NCBI RefSeq assembly: GCF_030362835.1
Contig: NZ_JAUCGQ010000001.1
Location: 2,087,461 to 2,151,460 of the forward strand
Direction of reading: 5' to 3'
From: Cellulomonas alba
GTDB lineage: Bacteria > Actinomycetota > Actinomycetes > Actinomycetales > Cellulomonadaceae
Length of the DNA: 64,000 nucleotides
Shown: positions 1 through 8,054 of the stretch, in pieces
Layout of the letters: every line of letters starts with the position of its first letter
Position numbering within the stretch: the stretch's first letter is position 1
Position numbers and translations under genes: made by a program
The notes under the pieces: generated by a model
Databases searched by the model: none
Told to the model about the DNA's origin: nothing
Seen by the model: the letters and a program-made list of their open reading frames with translations, nothing else

Positions 1-1320
1 CTGACGCTCGCGGCCCTCGTCACGTTCGTCGCGCTGTACGGCGCGATCCGGGTCGCCGCCGGCGCGCGCGGCCGGGTGAGGCGACCGGTGGCGGGCGCGC
101 TGACGGGGTTCGGGTTCTTCTGCCTGCTCGCCCTGCTCGACGGCGGGCCCGGCCGCGCGGGCTACCAGCTCCCGTCGATGCTCGCGTCGACGACGTACTA
201 CGCGGGGACCGTGATCGCCACGGTGCTCACGGTCGGGCTGCTCCGCCGCGTCGTCGACGCGACCGACCCCCGACGGCCGCGCGGGCCGGTCCGCGGCACC
301 CAGGTCGCGCTCGCGCTGGTCGCGGCACTCTCGACCCTGACCAACCCGCTGTACGCCGGGTGGGCCACCGCTCCCGCCGCGCTCGTGCTCGCGGGGCTCG
401 CGCTGCGCCGCCGGATCGCGCGGCGGGACGCGCTGACGCTCGGCCTCGTGCTCGTCGGCGCGACGGCCGTGGGCGGCGTGGCCCGCCTGCCGCTCGGCCG
501 CTGGATCGTCGCCGACGACTCGGACTACGTCGGGTTCTCGCACTGGACACGGTCGCTGGCGCACTACGGCGGGCTCGTCACGCAGACCGCCGGCTCGGTC
601 GCGGGCATCGCCTCGCTCGTGCTGACGGTCGGTGCGTGGCTCGCGTGCGTGCCGCTGGGCGTCGTGCTGCTGCGCCGCGGACGACCGTCGGCGGGCGCGG
701 CGCTCGTCGCGCTCGTCGCGGTCGTCGCGCCGGTCGTCGTGCTGATGGCCGTCGTGGCCGCCGGGGCGTCCCCCGAGCGGTACCTGCAGCCGTGGGTCTT
801 CCTCCCGGCGGTCGCACTCACGGCGGTGCCCGGTCTCGTACCCGAGGAGCGGCGCGCGGGCGCGCCCGGCACGCTGCCGCGCGAGTCGCCGGCGATCGCC
901 GCGATCGGCATCGTCTCCGCGCTGGCGCTCGGGCTCGTGGTCGCCGCCGCGTTCGCCGTCCCGCGGCTCGCTCCCGCGCCGGCCGCCGACGCGGACGTCC
1001 GCTGCGTCGTCCGCTGGGTCGACGCGTCGGGGCGGACCGGCGCCGGCCAGTACTGGACCGTCCGGGCACCGAAGGCGGAGATCGCCGACCCGCGCCGGCT
1101 CGTCCAGGTCGACGCGCACCTGGGCGTCTATCCGTGGCTGACGAACCGCGCGGACCGCGACGGGGCCGACGTCACGTTCCTCGTCTCGGGGCCGCGCACC
1201 GCGCCGTGGGTGCTGCCCGGCGGCGCGACGACCGCCGACGCGCGGCGCGTCGACTGCGGCACGTACACGATCGACGACTTCGGCAGCCGCGTCCTCCCCC
1301 TCGCGCCGAGCCGGCCGTAG
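1..1320 (+). CDS. Polytopic membrane protein, 5' end outside window
   Basis: The frame is open from base 1 and the residues before the first GTG (base 76) still form a hydrophobic helix, so the true start lies upstream. The visible part has about nine or ten membrane segments (for example LALVVAAAFAV near the end), then a C-terminal domain of about 110 residues, probably extracytoplasmic, with two cysteines (RCVVRW and VDCGTY) that could pair. The shape, many helices followed by a small exported domain, recalls GT39/GT87-like glycosyltransferases or other envelope polymer enzymes, but I see no catalytic motif, so the function is unassigned. It is read in the same direction as feoA, 73 bases downstream, which has its own promoter. 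Confidence 0.75.
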   Translation: MTLAALVTFVALYGAIRVAAGARGRVRRPVAGALTGFGFFCLLALLDGGPGRAGYQLPSMLASTTYYAGTVIATVLTVGLLRRVVDATDPRRPRGPVRGTQVALALVAALSTLTNPLYAGWATAPAALVLAGLALRRRIARRDALTLGLVLVGATAVGGVARLPLGRWIVADDSDYVGFSHWTRSLAHYGGLVTQTAGSVAGIASLVLTVGAWLACVPLGVVLLRRGRPSAGAALVALVAVVAPVVVLMAVVAAGASPERYLQPWVFLPAVALTAVPGLVPEERRAGAPGTLPRESPAIAAIGIVSALALGLVVAAAFAVPRLAPAPAADADVRCVVRWVDASGRTGAGQYWTVRAPKAEIADPRRLVQVDAHLGVYPWLTNRADRDGADVTFLVSGPRTAPWVLPGGATTADARRVDCGTYTIDDFGSRVLPLAPSRP

Positions 1321-1357
1321 GCCGCCGCCAGCCGGAGCAGGCGGGACCTCGGTCCCA

Positions 1358-1376
1358 GGAGGGGAGCCTCGCCTCA
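1358..1376 (+). promoter_or_regulatory. Candidate DtxR/IdeR iron box before feoA
   Basis: A 19-base element matches the DtxR/IdeR consensus TTAGGTTAGCCTAACCTAA at 12 positions, including every position of the core AGG-nn-AG-C-CT-nn-CCT-n-A. All mismatches are A/T to G/C changes, expected at this GC. It ends 4 bases before a TAGGTT -10 (1381-1386), so it covers the -35 and spacer of the feoA promoter, a classical repressor position. Confidence 0.5.
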
Positions 1377-1380
1377 GTCG

Positions 1381-1386
1381 TAGGTT
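1381..1386 (+). promoter_or_regulatory. -10 element of feoA (leaderless)
   Basis: TAGGTT lies 7 bases before the ATG at 1394, so transcription should begin at or next to the start codon. This agrees with the many other TAnnnT-N6-8-start arrangements in the window. Confidence 0.5.
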
Positions 1387-1393
1387 CGCGAGC

Positions 1394-1651
1394 ATGAACC
1401 TGGGCGAGTGGCCCGTGGCCACAGCCGGCCGAGTCGTCAGCGTCGACCTCGACCGGCGCCATCGACTTCGGCTCGGCGAGCTCGGCGTCCGACCCGGATC
1501 GCTCGTGCGCATCACCCACCGGGCCGCGTTCGGCGGTCGCGTCGTCGCGGTCGGCGCGGACCGGTTCGCGCTCGACGCGACGACGTGCGCGCGGATCGAG
1601 GTCGCCGCACCCGGCCCGGCGACGGTCGCGTCCGTGCTCCGCACGGCCTGA
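1394..1651 (+). CDS. feoA: FeoA-family ferrous iron transport protein
   Basis: An 85-residue protein with the FeoA SH3-like fold pattern: a basic, hydrophobic N-terminal strand (RVVSVDLD), the LGVRPGS turn, a central ITHRAAFGG strand and a closing strand ending ARIEV. FeoA proteins are small cytoplasmic partners of the FeoB iron permease and are thought to modulate it. No feoB is adjacent, so this is an orphan feoA in the window; its partner may be elsewhere, or it may act alone. The start is fixed by a -10 hexamer 7 bases upstream and by the absence of a good Shine-Dalgarno. A candidate iron box overlaps the promoter, which suggests repression by a DtxR/IdeR protein when iron is plentiful. 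Confidence 0.8.
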   Translation: MNLGEWPVATAGRVVSVDLDRRHRLRLGELGVRPGSLVRITHRAAFGGRVVAVGADRFALDATTCARIEVAAPGPATVASVLRTA

Positions 1652-1820
1652 CGGGCCACGACGTCGCTGCTCCGCACCGCCTGCCGGCCACCGCGGGAGT
1701 CCCGCGGACGCTGTGCGTCGACCCCGGCGTCGTGACCCGGCGCCCGACGCCTGACCCTCCACACCTCCGCGCAGCGCCGCGGCCGAGGGGCCATGCTGGT
1801 GGCATGCGACGGGAGGCGCC

Positions 1821-2240
1821 GTGTACGTGAACGGGCTGGGAATCTGGCACCTCGGCCTGCTCGGGGTGTTCGCGCTCGTCGTCCTGGGAGTCGTGGTGCT
1901 CGTGGTCGCGCTCGTCACGAGCGCGAGCCGACAGCCCCCGGGCGGATCTGGTCGGCCGCCCGCCGGCTACGCGGGCCAGGCGGGATACCCGGCGCCGGCC
2001 GACCCGGGCCAGCACCCGGGCTACTCCGTGCCGCCCGCGTACCCCGGCGCCGACCCGATGGGCGGTCCTACCGGGATCCCGCCCGGGTACGCCGCGGCGC
2101 CGAGCGCAGCCACGGGGGCCTCGGCCGGCGCGCGCTCGGTCGAGCAGCGCCTCGCCGACCTCGAGGACCTGCACCGTCGCGGCGTCGTCAACGCCGACGA
2201 GTACGCGGCCGCCCGCATCCGCATCCTCGGCGAGCTGTAG
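1821..2240 (+). CDS. Small membrane protein with SHOCT domain
   Basis: The 139 residues fall into three parts: an N-terminal membrane helix (residues about 10-33, rich in V and L), a flexible Gly/Pro/Tyr-rich linker (about 35-100, with repeated PGY and GYP steps), and a C-terminal SHOCT domain (about 105-139) with the characteristic short amphipathic helix pair VEQRLADLEDLHRRGVV and NADEYAAAR. SHOCT domains are short oligomerisation modules found in many bacterial membrane proteins; the specific role is unknown. The GTG start is chosen because GGGAGG sits 5 bases upstream. The next gene begins 5 bases after the stop, so the two are probably co-transcribed. Confidence 0.8.
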   Translation: MYVNGLGIWHLGLLGVFALVVLGVVVLVVALVTSASRQPPGGSGRPPAGYAGQAGYPAPADPGQHPGYSVPPAYPGADPMGGPTGIPPGYAAAPSAATGASAGARSVEQRLADLEDLHRRGVVNADEYAAARIRILGEL

Positions 2241-2245
2241 CCGCC

Positions 2246-2995
2246 GTGGCCGAGCAGTCGGGCGACCTGCGCGGCACGTCGTTCGTCGACGCGGACCTCG
2301 CGGGTGCCCGGTTCGTGCGGTCGTTCCTGCCGGGCGTCGTCATGCGCGGGGTCGTGGTCGACGGGGCCGACATCGACGCGCCGTGGCTCCTCGAGCCGGG
2401 GGGCTCGTTGCTCGTCAACGGCGTCGACGTGGTGCCGTTCGTGGACGCGGAGCTCGACCGCCGCTTCCCGGGTCGCGAGCTCCGGCGGGCGGACGACCCG
2501 GAAGGGCTGCGCGACGCGTGGGCGGCCGTCGAGCGGACGTGGGCCGCGACCCTCGCGCGGGTCGACTCGATGCCGGCGGGCACGCCGGACGTCCAGGTCG
2601 ACGGCGAGTGGTCGTTCGCGCAGACGCTGCGGCACCTCGTCATGGCGACGGACGCGTGGCTGCGCGGGTCGGTGCTCGGCGTCGAGCGGCCGTTCCACCC
2701 GCTCGGGCAGCCGAACGCCGAGTACGCGCTCGACGGCAACGACATGGCGGTGTTCGCGACGCGGGCCCCGAGCTACGCCGAGGTGCTCGAGGTCAGGGCC
2801 GCGCACGTCGCGATGGTCCGGGACTTCCTCGCCGGCGTCACGCCGGACGTGCTCGCGGTGCCGCGGCCGAACCCGTGGTCCGCGGAGGCGCCGGAGACGA
2901 CGCTGAGCTGCCTGCACACGATCCTCGAGGAGGAGTGGGAGCACCACCGCTACGCCGTGCGAGACCTCGACGCGATCGACGCCGCGGCGGGCTGA
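2246..2995 (+). CDS. DinB-like protein with short pentapeptide-repeat N-terminus
   Basis: A 249-residue protein. Residues 1-50 hold a few pentapeptide-repeat units (GTSFVDADLAGARFV, MRGVVVDGADID). Residues about 85-240 match a DinB_2-type four-helix bundle: a WSFAQTLRHLVMATDAW helix with a histidine, an ASP-rich middle, and a HTILEEEWEHHRYA helix whose histidines are typical metal ligands. DinB-fold proteins include bacillithiol or mycothiol-dependent transferases and maleylpyruvate isomerase-like enzymes; in an actinobacterium a thiol-dependent role is possible but not shown. The GTG start follows the SHOCT gene stop by 5 bases, with only a weak ribosome site. It converges on gluconokinase. 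Confidence 0.75.
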   Translation: MAEQSGDLRGTSFVDADLAGARFVRSFLPGVVMRGVVVDGADIDAPWLLEPGGSLLVNGVDVVPFVDAELDRRFPGRELRRADDPEGLRDAWAAVERTWAATLARVDSMPAGTPDVQVDGEWSFAQTLRHLVMATDAWLRGSVLGVERPFHPLGQPNAEYALDGNDMAVFATRAPSYAEVLEVRAAHVAMVRDFLAGVTPDVLAVPRPNPWSAEAPETTLSCLHTILEEEWEHHRYAVRDLDAIDAAAG

Positions 2996-3016
2996 ACGGG
3001 GCGCGGCGCCGCGCGG

Positions 3017-3520
3017 TCAGCCGAGCGCGGCCAGCACCGAGCGCACCGTCAGCCCTGCGCGCCCGCTCACCGGCACCTCGACCCCGTCCTCGTCGGCCCC
3101 GAGGGGCTCGAGCGTCGCGAGCTGCGAGTCGAGCAGCGACGCGGGCATGAAGTGCCCCTCGCGGTGCTCGACACGGTGCTCGAGGACGGCGCGCGGCACG
3201 GCGAGGTGCACGAAGCGGACGCGACCCTCGGCGGTGCGCAGCACGTCGCGGTACGACGCACGCAGCGCCGAGCACGCCACCACGGTCGAGCGGCCGTCGG
3301 CCGCTGCCTCGGACATCGCGTCGCGCACGCGTCGCAGCCAGGGCAGCCGCTCGGCGTCCGTGAGCGGGACGCCGGCGCGCATCTGCGCGACGTTGGCCGT
3401 CGGGTGCAGGTCGTCACCCTCGATGAAGTCCCGGTGCAGCTTGCGGGCCACCAGGCGCCCGATGGTGGTCTTGCCGGTCCCTGAGACGCCCATGACGACG
3501 ATGTGCTCCGCCTCGCTCAC
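3017..3520 (-). CDS. gntK: Gluconokinase
   Basis: A 167-residue protein of the GntK/IdnK family, which phosphorylates gluconate to 6-phosphogluconate with ATP, feeding the pentose phosphate pathway. It carries the Walker A loop GVSGTGKTT near the N-terminus, the EGDDLHP segment that binds substrate, MRAGVPLTDAERLPWL, and the REGHFMPASLLDSQ motif near residue 130. The length is normal for the family. I place the start at the GTG at 3520, just before SEAEHIVVMG, because GGAAAGG lies about 10 bases upstream; the frame is open 14 codons further. It is divergent from an MFS gene, only 56 bases apart. No gluconate permease is adjacent. Confidence 0.9.
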   Translation of the reverse strand: MSEAEHIVVMGVSGTGKTTIGRLVARKLHRDFIEGDDLHPTANVAQMRAGVPLTDAERLPWLRRVRDAMSEAAADGRSTVVACSALRASYRDVLRTAEGRVRFVHLAVPRAVLEHRVEHREGHFMPASLLDSQLATLEPLGADEDGVEVPVSGRAGLTVRSVLAALG

Positions 3521-3576
3521 AGGCAGCACCTTTCCATGCGGCGGGACCGTCCGCCGGGGCAACTAGAATCCGAGCA

Positions 3577-4860
3577 ATGCCCTCCTTGGTCGTCGACACG
3601 ACGCCGCTGCGCGTCAGCCCCCCGTTCCGCCGGTTGTGGGCGGGACTGTCGATCGCCAACCTCGGCACGCAGCTGACGGTCGTCGCGGTCGGCCTGCAGG
3701 TCTACGACCTCACGAGATCGACGTTCTCGGTCGGCGTGCTCGGCATGTTCGCGCTCGTGCCGCTCGTCGTGTTCGGGCTCTACGGCGGCGCGATCTCCGA
3801 CCACTACGACCGCCGCCGGGTCGCGCTCGTCGCGTCCGTCGTCAGCTGGTGCGCGACGCTCGGCCTGGTCGTGCAGGCGTTCGCCGGCAACGAGCGGGTC
3901 GGGTGGCTGTTCGCGCTGGTCGCGATCCAGTCGGGCGCGAACGCGGTGAACTCGCCCGCGCGGTCCGCGATCATCCCGCGCCTGCTCGAGGCCCGGCTGA
4001 TGCCCGCGGCGAACGCGCTGCAGACCATCGGGTTCAGCGTCGCGCTGACCATCGGGCCGCTCGTCGGCGCGGCCCTCGTCGCGACCATCGGCTTCGGGTG
4101 GGCGTACACCGTCGACGCGGTGCTGTTCACGTTCGCGCTCACGGCGCTGCTGCGGCTCCCGCCCGTGCCACCCGAGCCGTCGGCGGGGCGGCGCGAGCGC
4201 GTCGGCATCGGATCGGTGGTCGACGGGCTCCGTTACCTCGGCACGCAGCGGAACGTGCGCATGACGTTCGCGGTCGACCTGATCGCGATGATCACGGCGA
4301 TGCCGCGCGTCGTGTTCCCGGCGGTCGGTCTGCTCTACATCGGCGGCGGCGCGACGACCACCGGCGCACTGACCGCGGCGATCGCGGTCGGGTCGATGCT
4401 CGCGGGCCTGTTCTCCGGCGCGCTGACGCGCGTGCGCTGGCAGGGCCGCGTCATCGCCCTCGCGATCACCGGCTGGGGGCTCGCCGTCGCGGCGTTCGGG
4501 TTCGTGCTCGTGGCGGTGGGCAAGACGAGCCCCGCGCACGTCATCTGGTGGGCGCTCGCGGCGGCGTTCCTGATGCTCGTGGTCGCGGGCGGCGCGGACG
4601 CGATCAGCGCCGTGTTCCGGCAGACGATCCTGCAGACCGCGACGCCGGACGACATGCGGGGCCGCCTGCAGGGCGTGTTCATCGTGGTCGTCGCGGGCGG
4701 CCCCCGGCTCGGCGACCTGTGGGTCGGCACGCTGTCGCGGTGGGTCGGCGAGGCGTGGGCCGTGACGCTCGGCGGCCTGCTGTGCGTCGTCCTGCTGTGG
4801 GTGCTCGTCCGCGTGCAGCGGTCGTTCCTCGCGTACGACGCGAAGCACCCGGTGCCGTGA
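3577..4860 (+). CDS. MFS transporter, enterobactin-exporter (EntS)-like
   Basis: A 427-residue protein with about 12 membrane segments and the MFS signature between helices 2 and 3 (GGAISDHYDRRRV). The region IPRLLEARLMPAANAL and the late QTATPDDMRGRLQGVF segment are typical of the EntS/MFS_3 subgroup, whose known members export siderophores or other small molecules. The substrate here is unknown and no siderophore genes are present. TAGAAT at 3564-3569 lies 7 bases before the ATG and there is no Shine-Dalgarno, so the mRNA is probably leaderless. It shares GTGA with the next gene, so that acetyltransferase is translationally coupled. Confidence 0.85.
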   Translation: MPSLVVDTTPLRVSPPFRRLWAGLSIANLGTQLTVVAVGLQVYDLTRSTFSVGVLGMFALVPLVVFGLYGGAISDHYDRRRVALVASVVSWCATLGLVVQAFAGNERVGWLFALVAIQSGANAVNSPARSAIIPRLLEARLMPAANALQTIGFSVALTIGPLVGAALVATIGFGWAYTVDAVLFTFALTALLRLPPVPPEPSAGRRERVGIGSVVDGLRYLGTQRNVRMTFAVDLIAMITAMPRVVFPAVGLLYIGGGATTTGALTAAIAVGSMLAGLFSGALTRVRWQGRVIALAITGWGLAVAAFGFVLVAVGKTSPAHVIWWALAAAFLMLVVAGGADAISAVFRQTILQTATPDDMRGRLQGVFIVVVAGGPRLGDLWVGTLSRWVGEAWAVTLGGLLCVVLLWVLVRVQRSFLAYDAKHPVP

Positions 4861-5366
4861 TCCCGGGCCCGACCGCGCGGCTGCGGTTCCGCGAGCTGAC
4901 GCCCGACGACCTCGACGCCATGGCCGCATTGCTCGGCGATCCCGACGTCATGCGGTTCTACCCCGCGCCGAAGACGCGCGACGAGGCGGCGGGCTGGATC
5001 GGCTGGTCGCGCGCGAGCTACGCCGAGAACGGCTTCGGCCTGTGGCTCGTCGAGACGCACGACGGCGAGTTCGTCGGCGACTGCGGGCTCACGTGGCAGA
5101 GCGTCAACGGCCGGCGCGTGCTCGAGGTCGGCTACCACGTGCGCGCCGACCTGCAGGGCCGCGGGTACGCCACCGAGGCCGCCACCGCGTGCCGCGACCT
5201 GGCTCGCGCCGCCGGCTTCCCCGAGCTCTACGCGATCCCGCACCCCGAGAACGCGGCGTCGGTGCGCGTCGCCGAGAAGCTCGGCATGACGCGCGTCGAG
5301 GACGACACGGCGCACCCGTGGATCGTCCGGACCGTCATGCGCATGGCGCTCGCCGACGGCAGCTGA
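4857..5366 (+). CDS. GNAT acetyltransferase, RimJ/RimL type
   Basis: A 169-residue protein of the Acetyltransf_3 type: TARLRFRELTPDDLDAM at the N-terminus, VGDCGL strand, EVGYHVRADLQGRGYATEA (acetyl-CoA pyrophosphate loop, R/Q-x-x-G-x-G/A) near residues 90-108, and ENAASVRVAEKLGM in the last third. Such enzymes acetylate N-terminal or free amino groups with acetyl-CoA. The GTG start overlaps the stop of the preceding MFS gene by four bases, which implies coupled translation and a shared mRNA; whether the two act together is unknown. Confidence 0.85.
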   Translation: MIPGPTARLRFRELTPDDLDAMAALLGDPDVMRFYPAPKTRDEAAGWIGWSRASYAENGFGLWLVETHDGEFVGDCGLTWQSVNGRRVLEVGYHVRADLQGRGYATEAATACRDLARAAGFPELYAIPHPENAASVRVAEKLGMTRVEDDTAHPWIVRTVMRMALADGS

Positions 5367-5387
5367 CGGGCGAGGGCCCCGTCGGGA

Positions 5388-6368
5388 TCAGCTGCGGATC
5401 TCGGCCAACGCCACCGCGCGCATCCGGTCCACCTCGGCGTCGTACCCCGCCACCCAGTCGCCCTGGTAGTCGCGCGGCACGCGCTCGACGCTCATGACGA
5501 TCGCGAGCCACAACCGGTAGAGCGCGAGCCGGGCGCACGCCGACGGCGACGTGACGTCGAGCTGTGCGCCCGCCGCCTCGGCGTAGCCGCCGAGCAGGGT
5601 GGCGTCGTCCTGCGACCGCCCGAACGGGTCGCACCCCACGACGTCGACGAGCGGGTCGCCGAAGATCGCGCGCTCGGGGTCGATGACGCCCGTGAGCCGG
5701 CCGGAGACGGGGTCGACGAACACGTTGCCGGGCCAGAGGTCGGTGTGGACGAGCGACGGGCGCGTGACGTCGTCGAGCGCCGCACCGTGGCGGACGAGCT
5801 CGCGCCGGATCTCGTCGGCGGGCAGGGCGACCCCCCACCGGCCGGCGTCGGCGAGCAGGGCCTCGACCATGCGGCCGAACGCCTCGCGCCACGTGGCGCC
5901 GCCGAGCTCGGGCTTGTCGGGGTACCCGAACGGTGCGCGCTCGATCGCGTGGAGCTGCGCCATCGCCGCGCCCACGCCGCGACGGGCCGTCGTCGCCGCG
6001 TCCCCCTCGAGGTCCGCGCCGTCGAGCGGCACGCCGTCGAGGTGCGTCACGACGACCGCGTCACCGGGCAGGTGCGTGCGCGACCAGTCGGTCAGCAGCA
6101 CGCGCGGCACCGCGATCCCGCGCGGGTGGGCGAGCTCGTAGACGAGTGCCTCGGCGCGCAGCAGGTCGTGCTCGTGGGACAGCAGCCGGTCGGTGCCCGT
6201 CGGCGCGGTCTTGACGACCACGCGCCGCCCGTCGTCGAGGTGCACGCGGTACGTCATGGCGAACAGCCCGCCGGTGAGGCGCTCGGCCGACGTGGCGCGG
6301 CCGACCGGTGCGACGACCGCCCGCAACGCGTCGAGCGGCACGGACACGTCGGTGGGCGTGGTCGTCAT
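5388..6368 (-). CDS. APH-family phosphotransferase
   Basis: A 326-residue kinase-fold protein of the aminoglycoside phosphotransferase family. Visible landmarks are the ATP-binding RVVVKTAP lysine (about residue 50), the catalytic loop HTDLWPGNVFVD (about residue 210) and the metal-binding GVIDPERAIFGDP about 20 residues later. Members phosphorylate sugars, choline, homoserine or antibiotics; the WPGNV and EHDLLR features resemble fructosamine-kinase and macrolide-kinase relatives, but the substrate cannot be told from sequence. TACGCT lies 7 bases upstream of the ATG, so the mRNA is probably leaderless. An MFS gene lies 21 bases downstream of the next gap in opposite order, on the same strand. 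Confidence 0.8.
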   Translation of the reverse strand: MTTTPTDVSVPLDALRAVVAPVGRATSAERLTGGLFAMTYRVHLDDGRRVVVKTAPTGTDRLLSHEHDLLRAEALVYELAHPRGIAVPRVLLTDWSRTHLPGDAVVVTHLDGVPLDGADLEGDAATTARRGVGAAMAQLHAIERAPFGYPDKPELGGATWREAFGRMVEALLADAGRWGVALPADEIRRELVRHGAALDDVTRPSLVHTDLWPGNVFVDPVSGRLTGVIDPERAIFGDPLVDVVGCDPFGRSQDDATLLGGYAEAAGAQLDVTSPSACARLALYRLWLAIVMSVERVPRDYQGDWVAGYDAEVDRMRAVALAEIRS

Positions 6369-6389
6369 GCGGGCGAGCGTAAGGGCTGG

Positions 6390-7697
6390 TCAGCGGTCCC
6401 GTGGCTCCGCGACGCGGGACACCTCGACGGCCGCGACCGCGGCGCCCGCGGACGCCGACGGGGACTCGTCCTCGCACGCACCCGGCCCCGCCGCAGCGCG
6501 CGCACCCGGGGTCGGCGCCCGCAGCGTCCGGTACGCCGCGACGGTCGCCACCAGCGCGAACGCCCCCGCGCCGACCACCACGAGGTACCCGCCGTGCGCG
6601 CCGTCCGCGTCGACCCGCTGGCCGGCGACCGACGAGCCGACCGAGACGCCGACGCCGAGCGCCGTCGTCACCCACGTCAGCCCCTCGGTGAGCCGCTCGG
6701 CCGGCACGAGCTGCTGCACGAGCCCGTTGCCGTTGATCAGCGTCGGTGCGATCGCCAGCCCCGCGACGAACATGATCGGCACGAGCATCCACAGGGTCTG
6801 CGCCAGCACGAGCAGGCTCGACCCGACCGCGAGCCCCACCATGCCGACCGCGAACCGCAGGTGCAGCGGCCGGTGCCACTGCCGCGACCCGTAGGCGAGC
6901 CCCGCGACGAGCGACCCCGCCGCGAACACCGCGAGCAGCGGCCCGGCGAGCCCCTTGTGGCCGGCCTCGTCGGCGAACGCGACGGTCGAGACGTCGGTCG
7001 CGCCGAAGATCGCGCCCATCGCGACGAACACGACCGCGAGCACCACCATGCCGGGGTTGCGCATGACGGAGCCGCCCGCGCGGACGGTTCCCGGTGCCGC
7101 CGCGGGTGGCTCGGTCGCGCGCTGCTGCAGGAACCACAGCCCGCCCGCGATCGCGGCGACCAGGGGCACGACGAGCCCCGCCGTGGGCGACACGCTCGTG
7201 GCCAGCAGGGTCGCCGCGACGGGTCCCACCACGAACACGACCTCGTCGAGGGCCGACTCGAGCGAGTACGCGGTGTGCATCGCGTGCGCGTCGTCACCGA
7301 GCGCGTGGCTCCATCGCGCGCGCACCAGCGACCCGAACGGCACGAGCGTCGCACCCGTCACCGCGGCCGCCACGTCGAGAACGAGCGGGTCGGCGTGCGC
7401 CTGCGCCGCGGCGACCAGCCCGACGAGCGCCACCGCGAACACCGCGAGCGTCGGTCGCATGGCCCGCGCCTGGCCGCGTCGGTCGACCCACCGCCCGAGC
7501 AGCGGCGCGCACACCGCCTGCGCCACGAGGTAGACGGCGGAGACGCGCCCCGCGAGCCCGTACGAGCCGTACAGCGACGAGACGGCGAGCACGATGCCGA
7601 TCCCGATCATCGAGATCGGCAGCCGCGCGACGAGCGCTGCGGCGGAGAACGCGAGGGTGCCCGGGCGCGTCAGCACGCCACGGTACGGCTGGAGCAT
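6390..7697 (-). CDS. MFS transporter
   Basis: A 435-residue protein with 12 predicted membrane helices and the MFS loop GRWVDRRGQARAM between helices 2 and 3. A long acidic and alanine-rich C-terminal tail (about 35 residues, ending EPRDR) is predicted to be cytoplasmic. Mid-protein EQSRWHRPLHL-like basic loop separates the two halves. Substrate unknown. The ATG at 7697 is preferred over an upstream in-frame start because GAGAGTGGGG precedes it and the extra N-terminus (HLDLRHGPIVPRARVGR) is not membrane-like. It lies upstream of the APH-type kinase gene on the same strand (21-base gap), so the two may form an operon, and diverges from a small acetyltransferase-like gene 33 bases away. Confidence 0.85.
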   Translation of the reverse strand: MLQPYRGVLTRPGTLAFSAAALVARLPISMIGIGIVLAVSSLYGSYGLAGRVSAVYLVAQAVCAPLLGRWVDRRGQARAMRPTLAVFAVALVGLVAAAQAHADPLVLDVAAAVTGATLVPFGSLVRARWSHALGDDAHAMHTAYSLESALDEVVFVVGPVAATLLATSVSPTAGLVVPLVAAIAGGLWFLQQRATEPPAAAPGTVRAGGSVMRNPGMVVLAVVFVAMGAIFGATDVSTVAFADEAGHKGLAGPLLAVFAAGSLVAGLAYGSRQWHRPLHLRFAVGMVGLAVGSSLLVLAQTLWMLVPIMFVAGLAIAPTLINGNGLVQQLVPAERLTEGLTWVTTALGVGVSVGSSVAGQRVDADGAHGGYLVVVGAGAFALVATVAAYRTLRAPTPGARAAAGPGACEDESPSASAGAAVAAVEVSRVAEPRDR

Positions 7698-7730
7698 GCG
7701 CCCCACTCTCGCACGCGGCACGATCGGCCC

Positions 7731-8015
7731 ATGACGGAGATCCAGGTGCACGACGCGGGCGACCGGTACGAGGCGCGGTCACCCGAGGGCACGCTGCTCG
7801 GCGCCGCGTACTACGACCTGGTCGGCGGCAGCGTCGCGTTCACGCACACGGAGGTCGACCCGGCGTACGAGGGTCAGGGCATCGCGGGCGTGCTCGTCCG
7901 CGCGGCGCTCGACTCGGTCCGCGCGTCCGGGCGCGACGTCATCGCGCTGTGCCCGTACGTGAAGGCCTGGATCGGCCGGCACCCCGACTACGCGGACCTG
8001 CTGCACCACGCGTGA
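7731..8015 (+). CDS. YjdJ-type small N-acetyltransferase
   Basis: A 94-residue protein of the Gcn5-related YjdJ/NAT_SF_CD group (compact GNATs). It shows the AFTHTEVDPAYEGQGIAGVLV acetyl-CoA binding stretch, split here as HTEVDPAYEG then QGIAGVLVRAAL, and the C-terminal CPYVKAWIGRHPDY motif that is diagnostic of the group. Substrate is not established for the family. CACGAT stands 6 bases before the ATG and may serve as a -10 for a leaderless transcript. A perfect inverted repeat follows the stop. Confidence 0.85.
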   Translation: MTEIQVHDAGDRYEARSPEGTLLGAAYYDLVGGSVAFTHTEVDPAYEGQGIAGVLVRAALDSVRASGRDVIALCPYVKAWIGRHPDYADLLHHA

Positions 8016-8019
8016 CGTG

Positions 8020-8047
8020 GCGACCCGGCCGGGGCCGGCCGGGTCGC
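8020..8047. terminator. Bidirectional hairpin terminator
   Basis: A perfect 11-base-pair stem (GCGACCCGGCC / GGCCGGGTCGC) with a 6-base loop lies exactly between two convergent genes, the small acetyltransferase and phosphoglucomutase. There is no U-run, which is common in high-GC actinobacteria. Confidence 0.6.
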
Positions 8048-8054
8048 GGCGTCG

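Noticed and set aside
1394..1651. FeoAB operon
   Set aside because: No feoB follows; the next genes encode a SHOCT protein and a DinB-like protein.
3001..3014. Perfect palindrome GCGCGGCGCCGCGC between convergent DinB-like and gntK genes
   Set aside because: There is no loop and such strings are frequent at this GC; not enough to call a terminator or operator.
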